The notes under the pieces were generated by a model that made no database searches, was not told where the DNA came from, and was given only the letters and a program-made list of their open reading frames with translations. A DNA stretch of 64,000 nt. It comes from an uncultured Clostridia bacterium. GTDB lineage: Bacteria > Bacillota > Clostridia > Christensenellales > Borkfalkiaceae. The stretch lies in assembly GCA_947631905.1 (NCBI GenBank), contig CANRND010000002.1:1-64000 (forward strand). The letters run 5' to 3'. The position numbers were made by a program, and so were the translations under genes. Position 1 is the first letter of the stretch, and each line of letters opens with the position of its first letter. Below, piece by piece: positions 1 to 13,100 of this stretch.

Positions 1-928
1 TAACTTTTTCCACCGTCTCCTCGATGCGGGCGGGGTGGATCCTGCCGTCGGCGATCAATTTTTCGAGGGTAAGGCGGGCGATCTCCCGTCTCACGGGGTC
101 GAAGCCAGACAAAATGACGACTTCGGGGGTATCGTCGATCACAAGTTCGATGCCCGTGGCATTTTCGAGTGCGCGGATATTTCTCCCCTCTCTGCCGATG
201 ATGCGCGCTTTCATATCGTCGTTGGGAAGCGGCACCACGGACACGGTGGATTCGGACGCATGGTCCGACGCGCAACGCTGGATGGCGAGGGAAATAATAT
301 TTTTGGCGTTGATCTCCGCCTCTTCCTTTGCCTGCGCTTCGAGGTTGCGCACCTGCACCGCGCAATCGCGGCGGGTCTCGTCGAGGATCTCGTCGGTGAG
401 CTGCTGCTTCGCCTCTTCGCGGGTGAGCTGGGCGATGCGTTCAAGCTCCTGCGTCATGAGTTCCTGCTGATGGGAGACCTGCTCCTGCATCTTATCGACC
501 TCTTCGGTCTTTTTGACGAGGTTCTTCTTCTGGTCTTCGAGGGACTGCTCTTTGCGGGAAATATCCGATTCCCGTTTTTCAAGCTGGTCCTCCTGCTTGT
601 TGAGGCGGGCTTCCTGCCGCTGTTGTTCAGCGCGCTTTTCGCGCATCTCCTGTTCGAAATCGTTTCTTCGCTTTTCTACCTGTTCCTTCGCCTCTAAAAT
701 CGTTTCCCGCTTCAACTGCTTGCAATCTTCTTTCGCTTTTGCAAGCATTTCTTCCACTTGCTGCGATGTTTCGTCGAGCTTTTGTGCATTTCTTTTTTTG
801 GAAACTTGTTTGAGAACGAGCCATGTTACCAAACCGCCGAGGCCGAGTCCCACAACGAGGAAAACGACGAATAAACCGGCGGCAAGTCCCACGCTCATAT
901 CAAGGAGCAGGCTAACAAATGTGTTCAT
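1..928 (-). CDS. rny: Ribonuclease Y (N-terminal part, cut by window edge)
   Basis: Membrane-anchored endoribonuclease that initiates mRNA decay in Firmicutes. The visible 309 residues begin with a hydrophobic anchor (about residues 5-38), continue as a long highly charged coiled coil rich in E, K, Q and R (about 40-200), and then enter the KH domain, recognised by [15 protein letters not shown] and the following ELVIDDTPE. The HD catalytic domain lies beyond the window start. The ATG at 928 is preceded by AAGGAGGCT at a good distance. A consensus promoter lies at 1007-1035, giving an untranslated leader of about 70 nt with a small GCCC/GGGC hairpin. Domain order and sequence are typical of the family; only the truncation limits the call. 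Confidence 0.95.
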   Translation of the reverse strand, partial: MNTFVSLLLDMSVGLAAGLFVVFLVVGLGLGGLVTWLVLKQVSKKRNAQKLDETSQQVEEMLAKAKEDCKQLKRETILEAKEQVEKRRNDFEQEMREKRAEQQRQEARLNKQEDQLEKRESDISRKEQSLEDQKKNLVKKTEEVDKMQEQVSHQQELMTQELERIAQLTREEAKQQLTDEILDETRRDCAVQVRNLEAQAKEEAEINAKNIISLAIQRCASDHASESTVSVVPLPNDDMKARIIGREGRNIRALENATGIELVIDDTPEVVILSGFDPVRREIARLTLEKLIADGRIHPARIEETVEKV

Positions 929-1006
929 AAGTAGCCTCCTTGCAATGATTTTTTTGACTTCTATTCTAAGACGCCCAAAAGGGCATAGTTAGACATTGTC
1001 GTTTGT

Positions 1007-1035
1007 ATTATACTATCTTTTGGCGCGCCTGTCAA
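1007..1035 (-). promoter_or_regulatory. Consensus sigma-A promoter of rny
   Basis: Reading the minus strand, TTGACA (1035-1030), a 17-bp spacer and TATAAT (1012-1007) are both perfect matches. Transcription should start near 1000. Confidence 0.8.
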
Positions 1036-1103
1036 TCAAATCACGGTCATATGTGGATACTATAAAAATTTTTTCGCCGTTTCGGCGGAAAAGCCGCGTA
1101 GGG

Positions 1104-1134
1104 AAAAAAGGCCTCGGGGAAGTTCCCCGAGGCC
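1104..1134 (-). terminator. Rho-independent terminator of the giant surface-protein gene
   Basis: Directly after the stop codon at 1143 the minus strand forms a near-perfect stem (GGCCTCGGGGAA / TTCCCCGAGGCC, 1110-1134) followed by six T residues. Confidence 0.9.
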
Positions 1135-1142
1135 TTTGTTTT

Positions 1143-4100
1143 TTATTCGCCGTCTCCCGACGCCGCGTCCTTATCCCGCTTGCGTTTGGAAGCTACGACG
1201 CCGATCGCCGCGCCGAGCAACGCCACCTGCACCACAAGGAGCATGATACATGCCGTGATGTCGAGCGGCTCTTCTTCCACATAGATGGGATATACGTCGT
1301 CGAGACCGTACCAATTCTGCGTTTCCTCTACGGTGACGCGCGCGTAGTACGTTCCCGCGGGCTGTTCGGAGATGTCGCCGTCGAGCGGCTGCGTGCAAGC
1401 CTCGTCGTAGTAGTATGCGATCGTCGGCTCACCGAACTTCGCAACGGGGCCTTCCACGTCGTTCACCGTATTGCCGAACTCCACGATCCACGCGTTCGGA
1501 GCTTTGATGATGTCCGCATGCAGGACGATCTCGGAAAGTTCGACGTTTCCTGCATCGGGGCCTTCGAGTTCGAGCTGTACGTAGACGCGTTTCGCCGTAC
1601 CGACGTTCTCGTCTTCGAAGCGTGCGGTGTAGCCCTTCACGCTCGCGTTGAAGCCGCTCAGCCAGCCGTAGCCGAGGACGGTGATCTCCGCGTCGGTGGT
1701 GCCGTCGTATACCTTGTCGAGCGCTTTAAGATATCTGCCCCATCCGCCATCGCCGTTCGGATCGATCGTCGCTTTGCGGATGTCCGCAGACAGCGTGAGC
1801 GTATCCTCTTCAAGGAAGTAATTCGTTGCGTCTTCCCCGAGCAACAGCACGAGCGCGGGATCGATATGCACAGTCACGGGTTTATCCGTTCCCACATTCG
1901 CATCCGCAAACGCGCCGCTCAGCAAGTTGTAATCCCCAGTCACCTTATCGCCGAAGTAGAGCGTGACGAGCGTTGCGCCCGAGAAGTCGAGCGTGGCGAG
2001 CGTGCCGCCGTCAAAGACCTTATCGTTTGCCGCGATCCCCTCTACATGGAGTCCGCGGGGAGCGACCGTGAACGTTGCGATGAGACGTTCGCCCGCATAG
2101 AGTTCCCACGTACCCGCGTCGAGATCGGGGGTAAGGTATTCGCTAAGGGCCTTGAACAGACTGGTGTCCGTCAGGGTGAAGTCGATGTGCGATTGCGCGC
2201 CCGTCGATTTTGTCAGTTCGAGACGGAAGCTGCCTGTAACGTTCGCCTGCGGCGCGTGGAACTGCTTGTCGGCGGGATCGGCGTACGTCCATCCTTCGAT
2301 CTGTGCCGCCACGCCCCAGACCGCGTACAGTTCGATGAGGCCTTTGCTATCGGCAGGAACGGGATACGTCGTGGTATAGAGGCCGTCCGCCGCCACGGCG
2401 AGAACGCCTGCAAGGCTCTTATCGAGCGTCCAGCCGAGGAAAGTAACATAGTCCTCTGCCTCCGCCTGTACATCGGGAAGAAGCGCATTCTGCCCTGCCG
2501 TGTAGGCGGTATCGGAGGGCATGCTCTGCGCATATCCGAGCGGATCGGCAAAGTGGATGACGTTGTCCTCCCAATCGGGCGTGCCGTTGCCGTTCACGTC
2601 GACGCCCCATACCGCATAGAAGTCGATATACTTGCCGTCTGCGTCTACGGCGCTCACGGTGTAAGCGTTCGTCAGTCTGCCGCCGTCGAGATACCTCGCG
2701 CTCGCCGCATAGTAATTTGCGGAAGTGGGATACCCTTCGGTGTAGAGGAAGTTCATGGGATCGTCGAAGTCGCGCGTCCAGCCGATGAGGGTGTACGTGA
2801 CGCCGCCAGACGTGAGCGACATTTCGTCGGAGAACGTATAGGTCTCGCCCGCCTTCAAAGTCACTCTGTCGGGCATGTGCGCGGAGACGCCTTCCGCACG
2901 CTGGGTGAAGCGGAGCGTGAAATCGTCCGTCCAATCCGGCTTTTCGTTGCGGTTGCCGTCTACGCCCCAGACCGCGTACATGGTGATGACGCGGTAGCGG
3001 GAATCCGAGAACTTCACCGTGTAAGGCCAATTTACGAGCTTGCCGCTGACGGCGCTGCCCGGATCGTCGAGATAGAGGTCTCCCGCAACCGTACGGTCGA
3101 ACGTCCAGCCGAACAGAACGTAATTCCTGCCGTTCACGGTCACCGAGCGGGTGGCGGGTTCCGTTACGGAATCGCCCGCTTTGAGGCCGCGACGCCGATC
3201 GAGAAGCGATTCGGGGCCGAACAGAGAGTAAAGTTCGAGCGTGTAATCCTCCGACCAGTCGGGGTTATCGTTTTCATTGCCGTCGATTGCCCATACCGCA
3301 TGCAACGTGATCACATTGCCGACTGCATCCGCGCCGTTGACGCGGTAGATACTGCTCAGATCGAAGTATTTGATCGTCGGCTCGTTTGTGAACAGATACG
3401 AGCTTGCGCTTTCGAGCGTCCATCCGATGAGAATGTAGCGCACGCCATTGTGCGAGATACTGACAACGGTATCTACGCCGAGCGCGATCTCCATGCCCGT
3501 CAGCTGGTTTTCGATGCTTCTGAATATCCTGGAAGTATCCCCTGACGTGAGACGGTCGTTCGTATCTTTTACGAATTTGACCGTATAGAAGTTTTCTTCC
3601 CAGTCGGGCGTGCCGTTATGGTTGTGGTCCTTGCCCCAGACCGCGTACAGCACGATCGTGCCGTCGCCGTCGGCGTCGTCTGCCGCAGACACGGTGTAAC
3701 TGCTTCCCGCCGCCAAATATGTGATTTCGGGTTCTGCCGTGTAGAGATAATTTTCACTTTCGTCGCGGTCGAGCGTCCAGCCGAGGAGCATGTAATGTTC
3801 GCCGTCGGGCGTATCGAGGGTGAGCGCGCCGAAGTCGAGGGAAACAATGCTGTTCACCGTGCGGTTCTCTTCCTCGGCGGGCATTCCGCTTGCCGTGCCG
3901 CCCGCCTCATTCACGAAGCGTACCATGAACAGATCGTTCCAGTCGGGCGTGCCGTTGCCGTTGGCGTCGATGCCCCATACCGCATAGAGAGTGACCTTAT
4001 TTTCGCTGTCCATCTTGGCAAGATCGACGGGATAGCCGCTCTCCGCCGTATACACTTCGCCGCCCAACGCGCCCGAGAGGCTACCGAAAGCGGAAGCCGT

Positions 4101-7100
4101 GGTGAATGCGTAGTAAGGGGAAGCCGTAGGCTTGACGCCCGCCCAACCGATGAGGGTGTAACTCACGCCGCCGAGCTTCATGCTCAGCGAATATGCCGCG
4201 AGATTGACCGTCATGCCCGCCTGCACGGACACTTCGTCGGGCATTCCGCCGTTCACCGAGGCGTTATCCAAAACGGAGCCCTCCGTTGCGTTTTCGAAGC
4301 GCACTGCATAGTGGCGGGAGAAATCAGGCGTGCCGTCGTGGTTGTTATCCACGGCCCAGACCGCATACGTCTTGATCACATGATCCGCTGTCGCATAATA
4401 AGGATCGACGTTATCGCTGTTGAAATAGCCGTTGAGCGCGAGCAAGGTACTGAGATCCGAGCAGAGGTGCCAACCGGGTTCATACGTCCAGCCGAGCAAC
4501 ACGTAGTCGTCGTTCCCGATCCTCAAATAAGGAACACTCTCAGGCTTATCCTCGGGCATGTCGAAGAGTTCGCCGAGCTTCTTCTCCGTATTGCGGGTGG
4601 CGTTCACAAATGCCTCGGCCGTGATCGGTTCGCCCTTATAGGTAAGGGTATAATCGCCCGAATAGCTGTCTGTGGGCAGGAACTCGATCGTATAGAGTTC
4701 GGTCTCTTTCCAGTCGGGCGTGCCGTCGCCCTTGCCGTCGTTGTCTCGGTCAACACCCCAAACCGCGTACAGTTCGATGATACTGTCGCCGTCGAAATCG
4801 TCGGCCGCCGCGATGGTATATTTCTGCTCCGCACCCTCGGCCGTCATCTGCATGATCTTGGCAAGATCGCTTACGGAAGGCGTCTCCTCATAGAGGTAAA
4901 TGCCGCTATTGAGCGTCCAGCCGAACGCGGTGAAGTTCTTGCCGCCGAGTTCGAGTTTGAGCGAAGCCGCAAGAGCAACTGCGGTCCCCTCTAAGCCGCT
5001 TTGATCCGTAGGAAGCGATCCCGTCAACGTACCCGTATCCGTTCCCGCATGGAACCTGACGGTAAACGTCTCGGCGTAGTCCGCCTTGCCGTTGCCGTTG
5101 CCGTCTTTCGCCCACACGGCGAAGAAGCGGATATACTTCTCCTCGTCGGCGTCGCCCGCCTTTACGGTGTAGCGCACGCCCGCCTCGAAGAAGTTATCTC
5201 CCTCGGGAGCTGCCGTTACGATCTCGCTCGGACCGCTGCGCCGCCAGCCGACAAGGGTATACCGGGTCGTTACGCCATCTTTCGTGATTTCAAGCGCGTT
5301 CGAAGCGAGAAGCACGATCTCCTTGTCCGCCTGCACGCCTGCCAAAAGGTAAGGAAGATTATTGCCGCCGACAAGTTCGTCCTCTTTAAGGCCATTGACA
5401 AATTCCACATAATAGAGCGTCTCTTCCCAATCGGCAATTCCGCTGTTGTTGGAGTCGAGACCCCAGACCGCGTACAGCGTGATGAGATTCTCGTCCCCTA
5501 TCCGCGTTGCGTTCTCCGCGGCCACGGTGTAGCTGTCTTTGAGGATCGCAAAGTCCGAAGGAGCTTCGTCGTAGATGTGGCTACCATCTTTCGTCGTCCA
5601 GCCGACGAGGACGTAGGTATTGGCGCCGACCGTAATGGAAATGCGCGAGCCGCTCAAACTGACGGTCAATCCGTTGACGATGTCGCCGACTTTCAATCCT
5701 GTGGTCTTAGAGCCGAAGAGACCAACGCCGCCCGTCGGTTTCACGCCGGAGCCGTTTTGGAGTTCGACCGAGAACAGGTCGTTCCAATCGGGCGAGCCGT
5801 CCTTGTTGCTGTCAATCCCCCAGACCGCGTACAGCATGATGTTGTTCGTCGCGTCTGCGTCGCTTGCCCGCACCGTATAGGTGTCGGTGTACAGAACGTA
5901 CGTGGGAGCGGTTTCATGGAGATGCGCTCCGGACGTGAGCGTCCAACCGATCAAGACGTAGGTCTTGCCGTTCAGTTCGAGGGAATAATTCATCTCAAGC
6001 GAAACTTTGTTCCCGCTCTCATCGAGAAGCTTCTCGCCGCTTATGGGTGGAACCGTGGGCATGGCTTCGGGGGTACTCGTGCCGCCCGATCCGTTGGAGA
6101 AAGTCACCGTGAACTCCTCGGTATAATCGGGCATCTTGTTGCCGCCGCCGCTCCGGTTGTCGTCTACCCCCCAAACCGCATACAGGGTGATGACGAAATC
6201 TTCCCCGAGGCCGTCTACTTCATCGTCTTTCGCCTTAACGGTGTACGTATCGCCCGCGACGAGAGACGACTTGATCTCATCGTAATCGCTCGCGGACGTG
6301 CAGAGGTAGGTCCCCTTTGTAAGCGTCCAGCCGAGGAGTTGATAGGTGTGTTCGCCCGAGACAAATCTACAATCCGCATATGTGCTGAGATTGACCGTAT
6401 CGTCCGTGAGCAGGTAGGTATACGTTGCGGGCAACATGCCGTTCTTTTCGGCGCCTTCTGCGTCCGCGCCCGCAACGAGCTTCACGATATAGGCGTTCTC
6501 CTCCCAATCTGGAATGCCGTTGCCGTTCGTATCCGCTCCCCAAACCGCATACAGAGTGATGTGGAGATCGGCTTCCGAGCTGTCGAGAAGGTCGTGCGCC
6601 GCGTTCACGGTGTAGCTGTCGCGGTAGACGGTGATATCGGGCATCTTGCCGTCTTTGCTCAAACTGTCGTCCTTTTCCGTCGTCCAGCCGATGAGAAGAT
6701 AGGTGATCCCCTCGTGCGTAAGCGAAATGCGCTTATCTACCTTGCTGTAATAGCCGTCGCCGAGCGTAACGCTGTTGCCGCGGAGTACGCCTTCGAACTT
6801 CTTGCCGAAGAGATCCTCCCCGCCCGTAACGGGATCGGTGTAAACGTTTGCAAGTTCAACAGTGTAGGTATCTTCCCTGAAATCGGCCTCGTCGTTGGAG
6901 TTGGTATCCTTTGCCCAGACCGCATAGAGAGTGATTACCTGCTCGTCGTCCGCATCGCTCACTTTTAAGGTATACGTGTTTCCTGCGGCGATGAAAGTTA
7001 CCGCTATCTGTTCGCTTTCTACTACATAACTCGTAAGCGCAACGGTGGACCAACCGACAAGGACGTATCTCACGCCGTCTTTCGTCATTGCGGAGACCGC

Positions 7101-10100
7101 AGGACCGGGGATCTCGCTACCGACGTCTTGGTTGCGGATCACAAACAAAAGTTTCGGCGTTCCCGTTTCCTCGGCGTTGACAAAGTTCACGGTGTAACTC
7201 TGCTTGTAGTCGGGTTCTCCGTCGCCCGTGCCGCCGTTTTCCGTATCGGCCGCCCAAACGGCGTAGAGTGTGACGTCTGCGGTCACTTGATAGCGTTCTC
7301 CCGTTGCGAAGAAAGATACGGTAGGCGCGCCCATCGTGCAGTAACCCGCGGGGTCGCTCAGTTCCACCGTCGTCCAACCGACGAGCAGATACTTCACGCC
7401 TTCCGCCGTCAAGGTGACGGGCGTACTGCTTTCGAGCGTGACGGAAGTATTCGCAAGGATGCCATCGACCGTCTTCGTAAACGCGGTTCCGTCGCCCGTC
7501 CAACCTGCAACTTCGCCTGCCGCCGAATTTTCATAGGTGATGGTATACTTCTCGTCCGCGTAGTCGGGCGTGCCGCTGTTGTTCTTATCGCATGCCCAAA
7601 CCGCGTAGAGAGTGATAACTTGCTTGCCATCGACCTGCGCGGCGTCTTTGGAAGCGACCGTATAGCTTCCGCCCGCCGCAACATACCAACTATCCGTAAA
7701 TTCGGGTGCGGGATCGGAATCAAAGAGATATGTTGCCAAGCCGCTCTTCGTCGTCCAACCGACGAGAACGTAAAGCGCTTTTTCCGTCGTTGCAAACGCG
7801 TAATCTTTCAGCAGGGTGACTTCCGTACCAACCGTAAGGCTGTTGATGGTGTAAGGCAGATCGTTCGGGGTAGGCGTGCCGTCCGCCGCACAGGTAAACC
7901 TGACGGAATAGGTCTGCTTGTAGTCGGGTTCTCCGTCGCCCTTGCCGCCGTCGTTATCCGCCGCCCAAACGGCATGGAGCGTGATGACGTTCCCGATTGC
8001 ATCATCTGCGTCCACGACATACTTTCCGTCTTCGAGTTTGACGGTCGGTTCGCCCGCAAAGTAGTAGTCTTTCGCCGTTTCCGCCGTCCAGCCGACGAAC
8101 ACGTAATTCACGCCGTCTTTTTGAGCGGTCTTTCCGTCAAGGTCTATCGGCAAAGTCACAGTCGTGCCGCTGAGATACGTCTTATCGTCCTTAGGCGCCG
8201 TGACGCCGTCCGCGTTCGTCTCGTAGATGATAGAATACTTTTCGTCTTCCCAGTCGGGTTCGCCGTTGCCCGTGCCGTCGTTGTTCATGTCGATCGCCCA
8301 AACGGCATGGAGCGTGATGACGTTCTTCGCGTCTACTTTCTTCGCGTCCGCGCCGTTTACGGTGTAGCTCTCGCCCAAGAGGGTCCCCGCTTTGGGTTCC
8401 TCGGTGAGGAGATAGCTATCCAACGTCTGCAACGTCCAACCGAGCAGGACGTAGTGCTTTTCTTCAACGTCGAGAGTGTAGCCCGTAGGCAACTGCACGG
8501 AAGAGCCGAGGTCGAGCAAGAGGTCTGCGGGAAGCGCAAACGGTTTCAACTCGCCGCCTGCTTTGCCTTGATCGTAATGAACGATGTACTGATGCAGGAA
8601 GTCGGGTTCGCCGTCGCCCTTGCCGCCGTCCTCGTTGTCGAGCGCCCAAACGGCGTAGAGGACAACGGGAGTTTTATCGTCTTTCCCGATCGTGTAGAAG
8701 CCGTCATAGAGCGTAAGTCCTTTATACACGGCAAGCGTTTCCACAAGCACATTCTTCTCGTCTTTCGTCCAACCGTAGAAGATATAATGTTTGCCGTCCG
8801 CCGAGGTATATACGGTCTCCGCGGGTGTAGGCGCGGTCGCCGTCATGCCGACGAGCAACGTGTTGCCCGCCGCGTCAGTCGTGACGTTCTTCCCGCTCTC
8901 TTCGGTGATCGCAGTCTGATAGGTATCTTTGAACGTGACGGTGTACGGGGTTTCGTCCCAATCGGGCGTGCCGTTGCCGTTGTTATCCTCTACCCAAACG
9001 GCGTAGAGGGTAATGAGCTTCGCCTCGTCCGCCGCGCTTACGGGGATCGAGAACGTACTGCCCGTGCGTTCATTATAGAACCCATCTTTGATCAATTCGT
9101 TGTAACTTTCCTCGCCGTCGATGCCGAAGAGGTAAGAGGTCCCCTCCTTGTTTTCGAGCGTCCAGCCTGCGAGCGTATAGCGTTTTACAAGGGTCGTAAT
9201 ATTCCCTTCTGCGTCGGTCTTGTACAGGCTCAGGGCATAGCCGTAGCCGTTCGAGTAAACGAGTTCGACCTTGTCGCCTTGCGCCGCCAAGCCGAAGCGG
9301 GACAGCGGCCAAGAAGGTCCGCTGATCTCATAGACATGATCATCGGGAGCCTTATCGCCGACAACATCCTGGAAGAGGACCGTATAGGTAGCCCAATCGG
9401 CAGTGTTATTGTTGTCGTTGTCGATCCCCCAAATGGCGTAGAACGTGATCTTGCCGTCCTTATCCGCATCCGCCGCAAGCACGGTGTATGCGCTGTCCGC
9501 ACCGTAGATGATGACGCTACCCGTGTTTTGGATATAGCTCTCCAAAGTATCGCACAGATAATTGTCACCTTTGTTCGCCGTGAGCGTCCAGCCCATGAGA
9601 ACGTAGTGCTTACCGTTCGCCTCTAACGTAGCGCCTTTGGGCAATGTCACCGTTTCGCCCACCGATTTCCCGGTCTCATCGGAGAATGTGGGAGTAGGAG
9701 TTCCCGATAGGGTCCCATTATCGTAATGGACGGTAAAGGTCTGCTTGTAGTCGGGTTCTGTATCGCCGTTGTCGTCTCTGCCCCAGATCGCGTAGAAAGT
9801 AATTACGCCGTTTTCGTCCGCGTCTTTGGGATCGAGGGTGTAAGAAGTCTCTTTCAGCGCGTCGGCATATCCGCTCTCATCGCTTTCATCTTCGCAGATG
9901 TGCGCCCCGGGCGTTCTCGTCCAGCCGAGGAGAGTATACTTCTTGCCGTCCTCCGTCGTGAGCGAGTAGCCTGTGAGCAACTCTTCCGTGGTGGGAGTTC
10001 CCTCTTTCCATTCGAGTTCGTCGCTGGACTGCGGCAGAGGGTTCTCCCCCTCCGCGTTGGTAGCCGTGCCTGTCGCGCCCGCTTCGAAGCGGAGCGTGAA

Positions 10101-13100
10101 TTTCTCCGCATAGTCCGGGGTGCCGTCCTCGTTCATATCGATCCCCCAGACCGCATGGAGGGTGATGATATGATCGGAATTTGCATCCTCCGCTTTGACG
10201 GTGTAGATGCCCTGCGCCTCAGTGAAGTCGGCAGGCACCTTTGTGCCGTCCTCGAAGAGGTAGCTCGTAAGCGCCTTTGCCGACCAGCCGATGAGCGTGT
10301 AATGCTTGCCACCGGCGTCGAGGGTGTAGTTCAAACGGGTGACGACTTCCGCGCCCACGGACTGATTTTCCACATCCTGCGGCAGATTGTCCGAAGCGAG
10401 CGTGCCTTCCACATCGTTATGATATGTTATGGTATAAGTTTGCGCGTAGTCGGGGATCTTATCGCCCGTGCCGCCGTTCTCGTTGTCCTCCGCCCAAACG
10501 GCGTAGAGGGTGATGACGTTCTCCTCGTCTGCAAGTTCAAGGACGTCGAGCGTATAGACATAGCCCGCCTCGAACATTCCGCCCGACTTCACATAGTTCC
10601 ATACGGGAGCGGAGTTGTAGAGGTGACTGCCTGCTTGCGTAGACCAGCCCACGAGGACATAGTGCTTGCCGTCCTTTGTTGCGGTGACGGTAAATGCGTT
10701 CTTCGAACCGTCCATGCCCGCAAGCGTAGCCGTAAGCCCTTCGAGAAGCTCTACTTCCTTTTCGGGGAGCGTACCGTCAACCGTAAGCGAACTGCCGTCT
10801 TGATAGACGATACTGAACTTCTTGTCTTCCCAATCGGGCTTGCCGTTGCCGTTTTCGTCGATGCCCCATACCGCATACAACTTGATGACATGATCGGAAT
10901 CCGAATAGCGCGTATAGAGGGTAAAGTTTTCTCCCGCTTTGGTGTAGTCCGTTTCGGGAACGTCAGCCTCCGACGTGAAGAAGTAGCCGCCCGTAAGCTC
11001 TTGTGCCGACCAGCCGAGCAGGGTGTAACGCTTACCCTCTCCCGTGAGAAGCGAGTAGCCCGTGCGGGTTTGAATTTCCGCGCCGATCTTTTGCCCGTTC
11101 AGCGTGTAAGGCAGATCGTCGGGCGAAAGCGTGCCGTTTTCGGGTTTTACGTATTGAACGGCATACTCCTGCAAATAGTCGGGAGTCTTATCGCCCTTGC
11201 CGTTCTCCTCGTTGTCCTCCGCCCAAACGGCATAGAGGGTGATGGTGTGTTTGTAGTCGCCGCCACCCGGGGACAAATTATCCTCGTCGAGCGTATACTC
11301 CGTGCCGACGGTATAATAATGTTTATCTTGCAAGCTCTTGGAAGTAGCGGGATCTTGATAGAACAGGTAGGCCGCGTCACCGTCCAACTCTGCCGCCGTC
11401 CACCCGACGAGCAGGTATCTGATCCCATCGACGGTGAGAGAATAGGTATACCCGCCGTCTTTGTCCTTGCCGGGCAGTGTTACGATTGCGCCTTTGAGCT
11501 GATCGTGTTCTGCAAGGGTTCCGAGAACTTCCGAGGTGAGATCGGTACCTGTGGTATGGCCCACTACCTCATAGATCACGTCGTAGCGGTCGAAATCGTC
11601 GTAGTCGGGCGTGCCGTTTTGGTTGGTATCGATCGCCCAAACCGCGTAGAGCGCGATCACGCCGTTCTCGTCGGCGTCCACAGGGTCTACCTTGTAGACG
11701 CGCATTTCGGCGGCTTCGAGATGGCAGTAGTAGAACTTGCTATTGTACTCGCCGTCGTAACGCCCGTACCGATCGGTAGAATTCGACTCGGTATCGGAAC
11801 CCCAAACATACTTTGCGTCTGCTTTCGTCGTCCAACCGATCAGGATATAGCTCACTCCGCCGATATTGGCGCGCAGATATTTCACATCCTGATCCGCCAT
11901 AGGATCGGTCACTTCAACGCCGCCCTGCAAGTCTTTTTGGGCCGCGGGCATGAACACCGCGCCCTCTAACGATACCGTGTTCCTGAACTCCACGGTGAAG
12001 TTCTCGGCGTAGTCCGCCGTGCCGTTGCCGTTTTCGTCGATCCCCCAGACCGCGTAGAACGTGATGGAGTATTGATACCCGTCCGTTCCCTCAGGTTTCG
12101 CGTCGTTCGAAGCGACTACATAATTGCCGCCGGCCGCGCAATACACCGCAAAGGACGGCGCGGCGTCGCAGAGATGACTGCCCTCTTGCGTGGTCCAACC
12201 GACGAGAACATACTTCTTGCCGCCGTCACCGGGGGTCGTAAGGGTGAGGGTCCCGTCCCGAACAAGCCCTTCGTCCAACGCAACGGTTTCCCCGAGCTTG
12301 TGGGCGCCGCCGTCTTTGGGCAGGTACCCCTCCTGCGAAAGCGTGCCATCGGTGCCGTTCTCATATTTGAGCGTGTACGTTTCCCTGTAATCGGGCGTTT
12401 CGTTGCCGTTGAGGTCGATGCCCCAAAGCGCGTAGAGGGTAATACAATCGTCTTTCACGTCGGACGCTTTCAGCTGGAAGCGTTCCAACGCGGCGTTATT
12501 TGCCGTGAACGTAGGCGGCGCGTCGTTGTAGAGATACTTCGTAGGAGTAAGGCTCAGGTCTTCCGTCGTCCAGCCGATGAGGACATACTCATTCCCGTTG
12601 ATTTGAAGACGGAATTTCTTCCCGTCCTCCGCGGTGTTCGACCAGTACGCCCACTCGCCGAGCCTGAACTCGGATCGCTTGGTATCATCCGTATGCACCG
12701 TTTGGTCGTTATAGGTCGGGATATTCAGCGTGCCGTCGGTTTTTGTATTCACGCCGACAAGCGTTCCTTCGCTCCCGTCGCCGAGCTTGAACTTGACGGG
12801 ATACTTCGTATCGTCCCAGTCGTAGTTGCCGTCGCCGTTGTTATCGAGCCCCCAAACCGCGTAGAACACGATACTGAGATCGCCCGTTTTCTCGCCTGTC
12901 GTCAAGTCGTCGGCGGCGTCCACGATGTAACCGTCGCGCTGGCCCGCTAAAACGAACTTTTGATAGGTCGCCTCATTCGATACGTCCTCTTCGACCAAAT
13001 AGAAGCTCTCGCTTGCGTTTTTCACGGTGGTGAAGCCGAGGAGGAGATACCTCTTCTGCGCGTCGCCTGCGCCCTTGACGAGGGAATAGAGACTGTTGCG

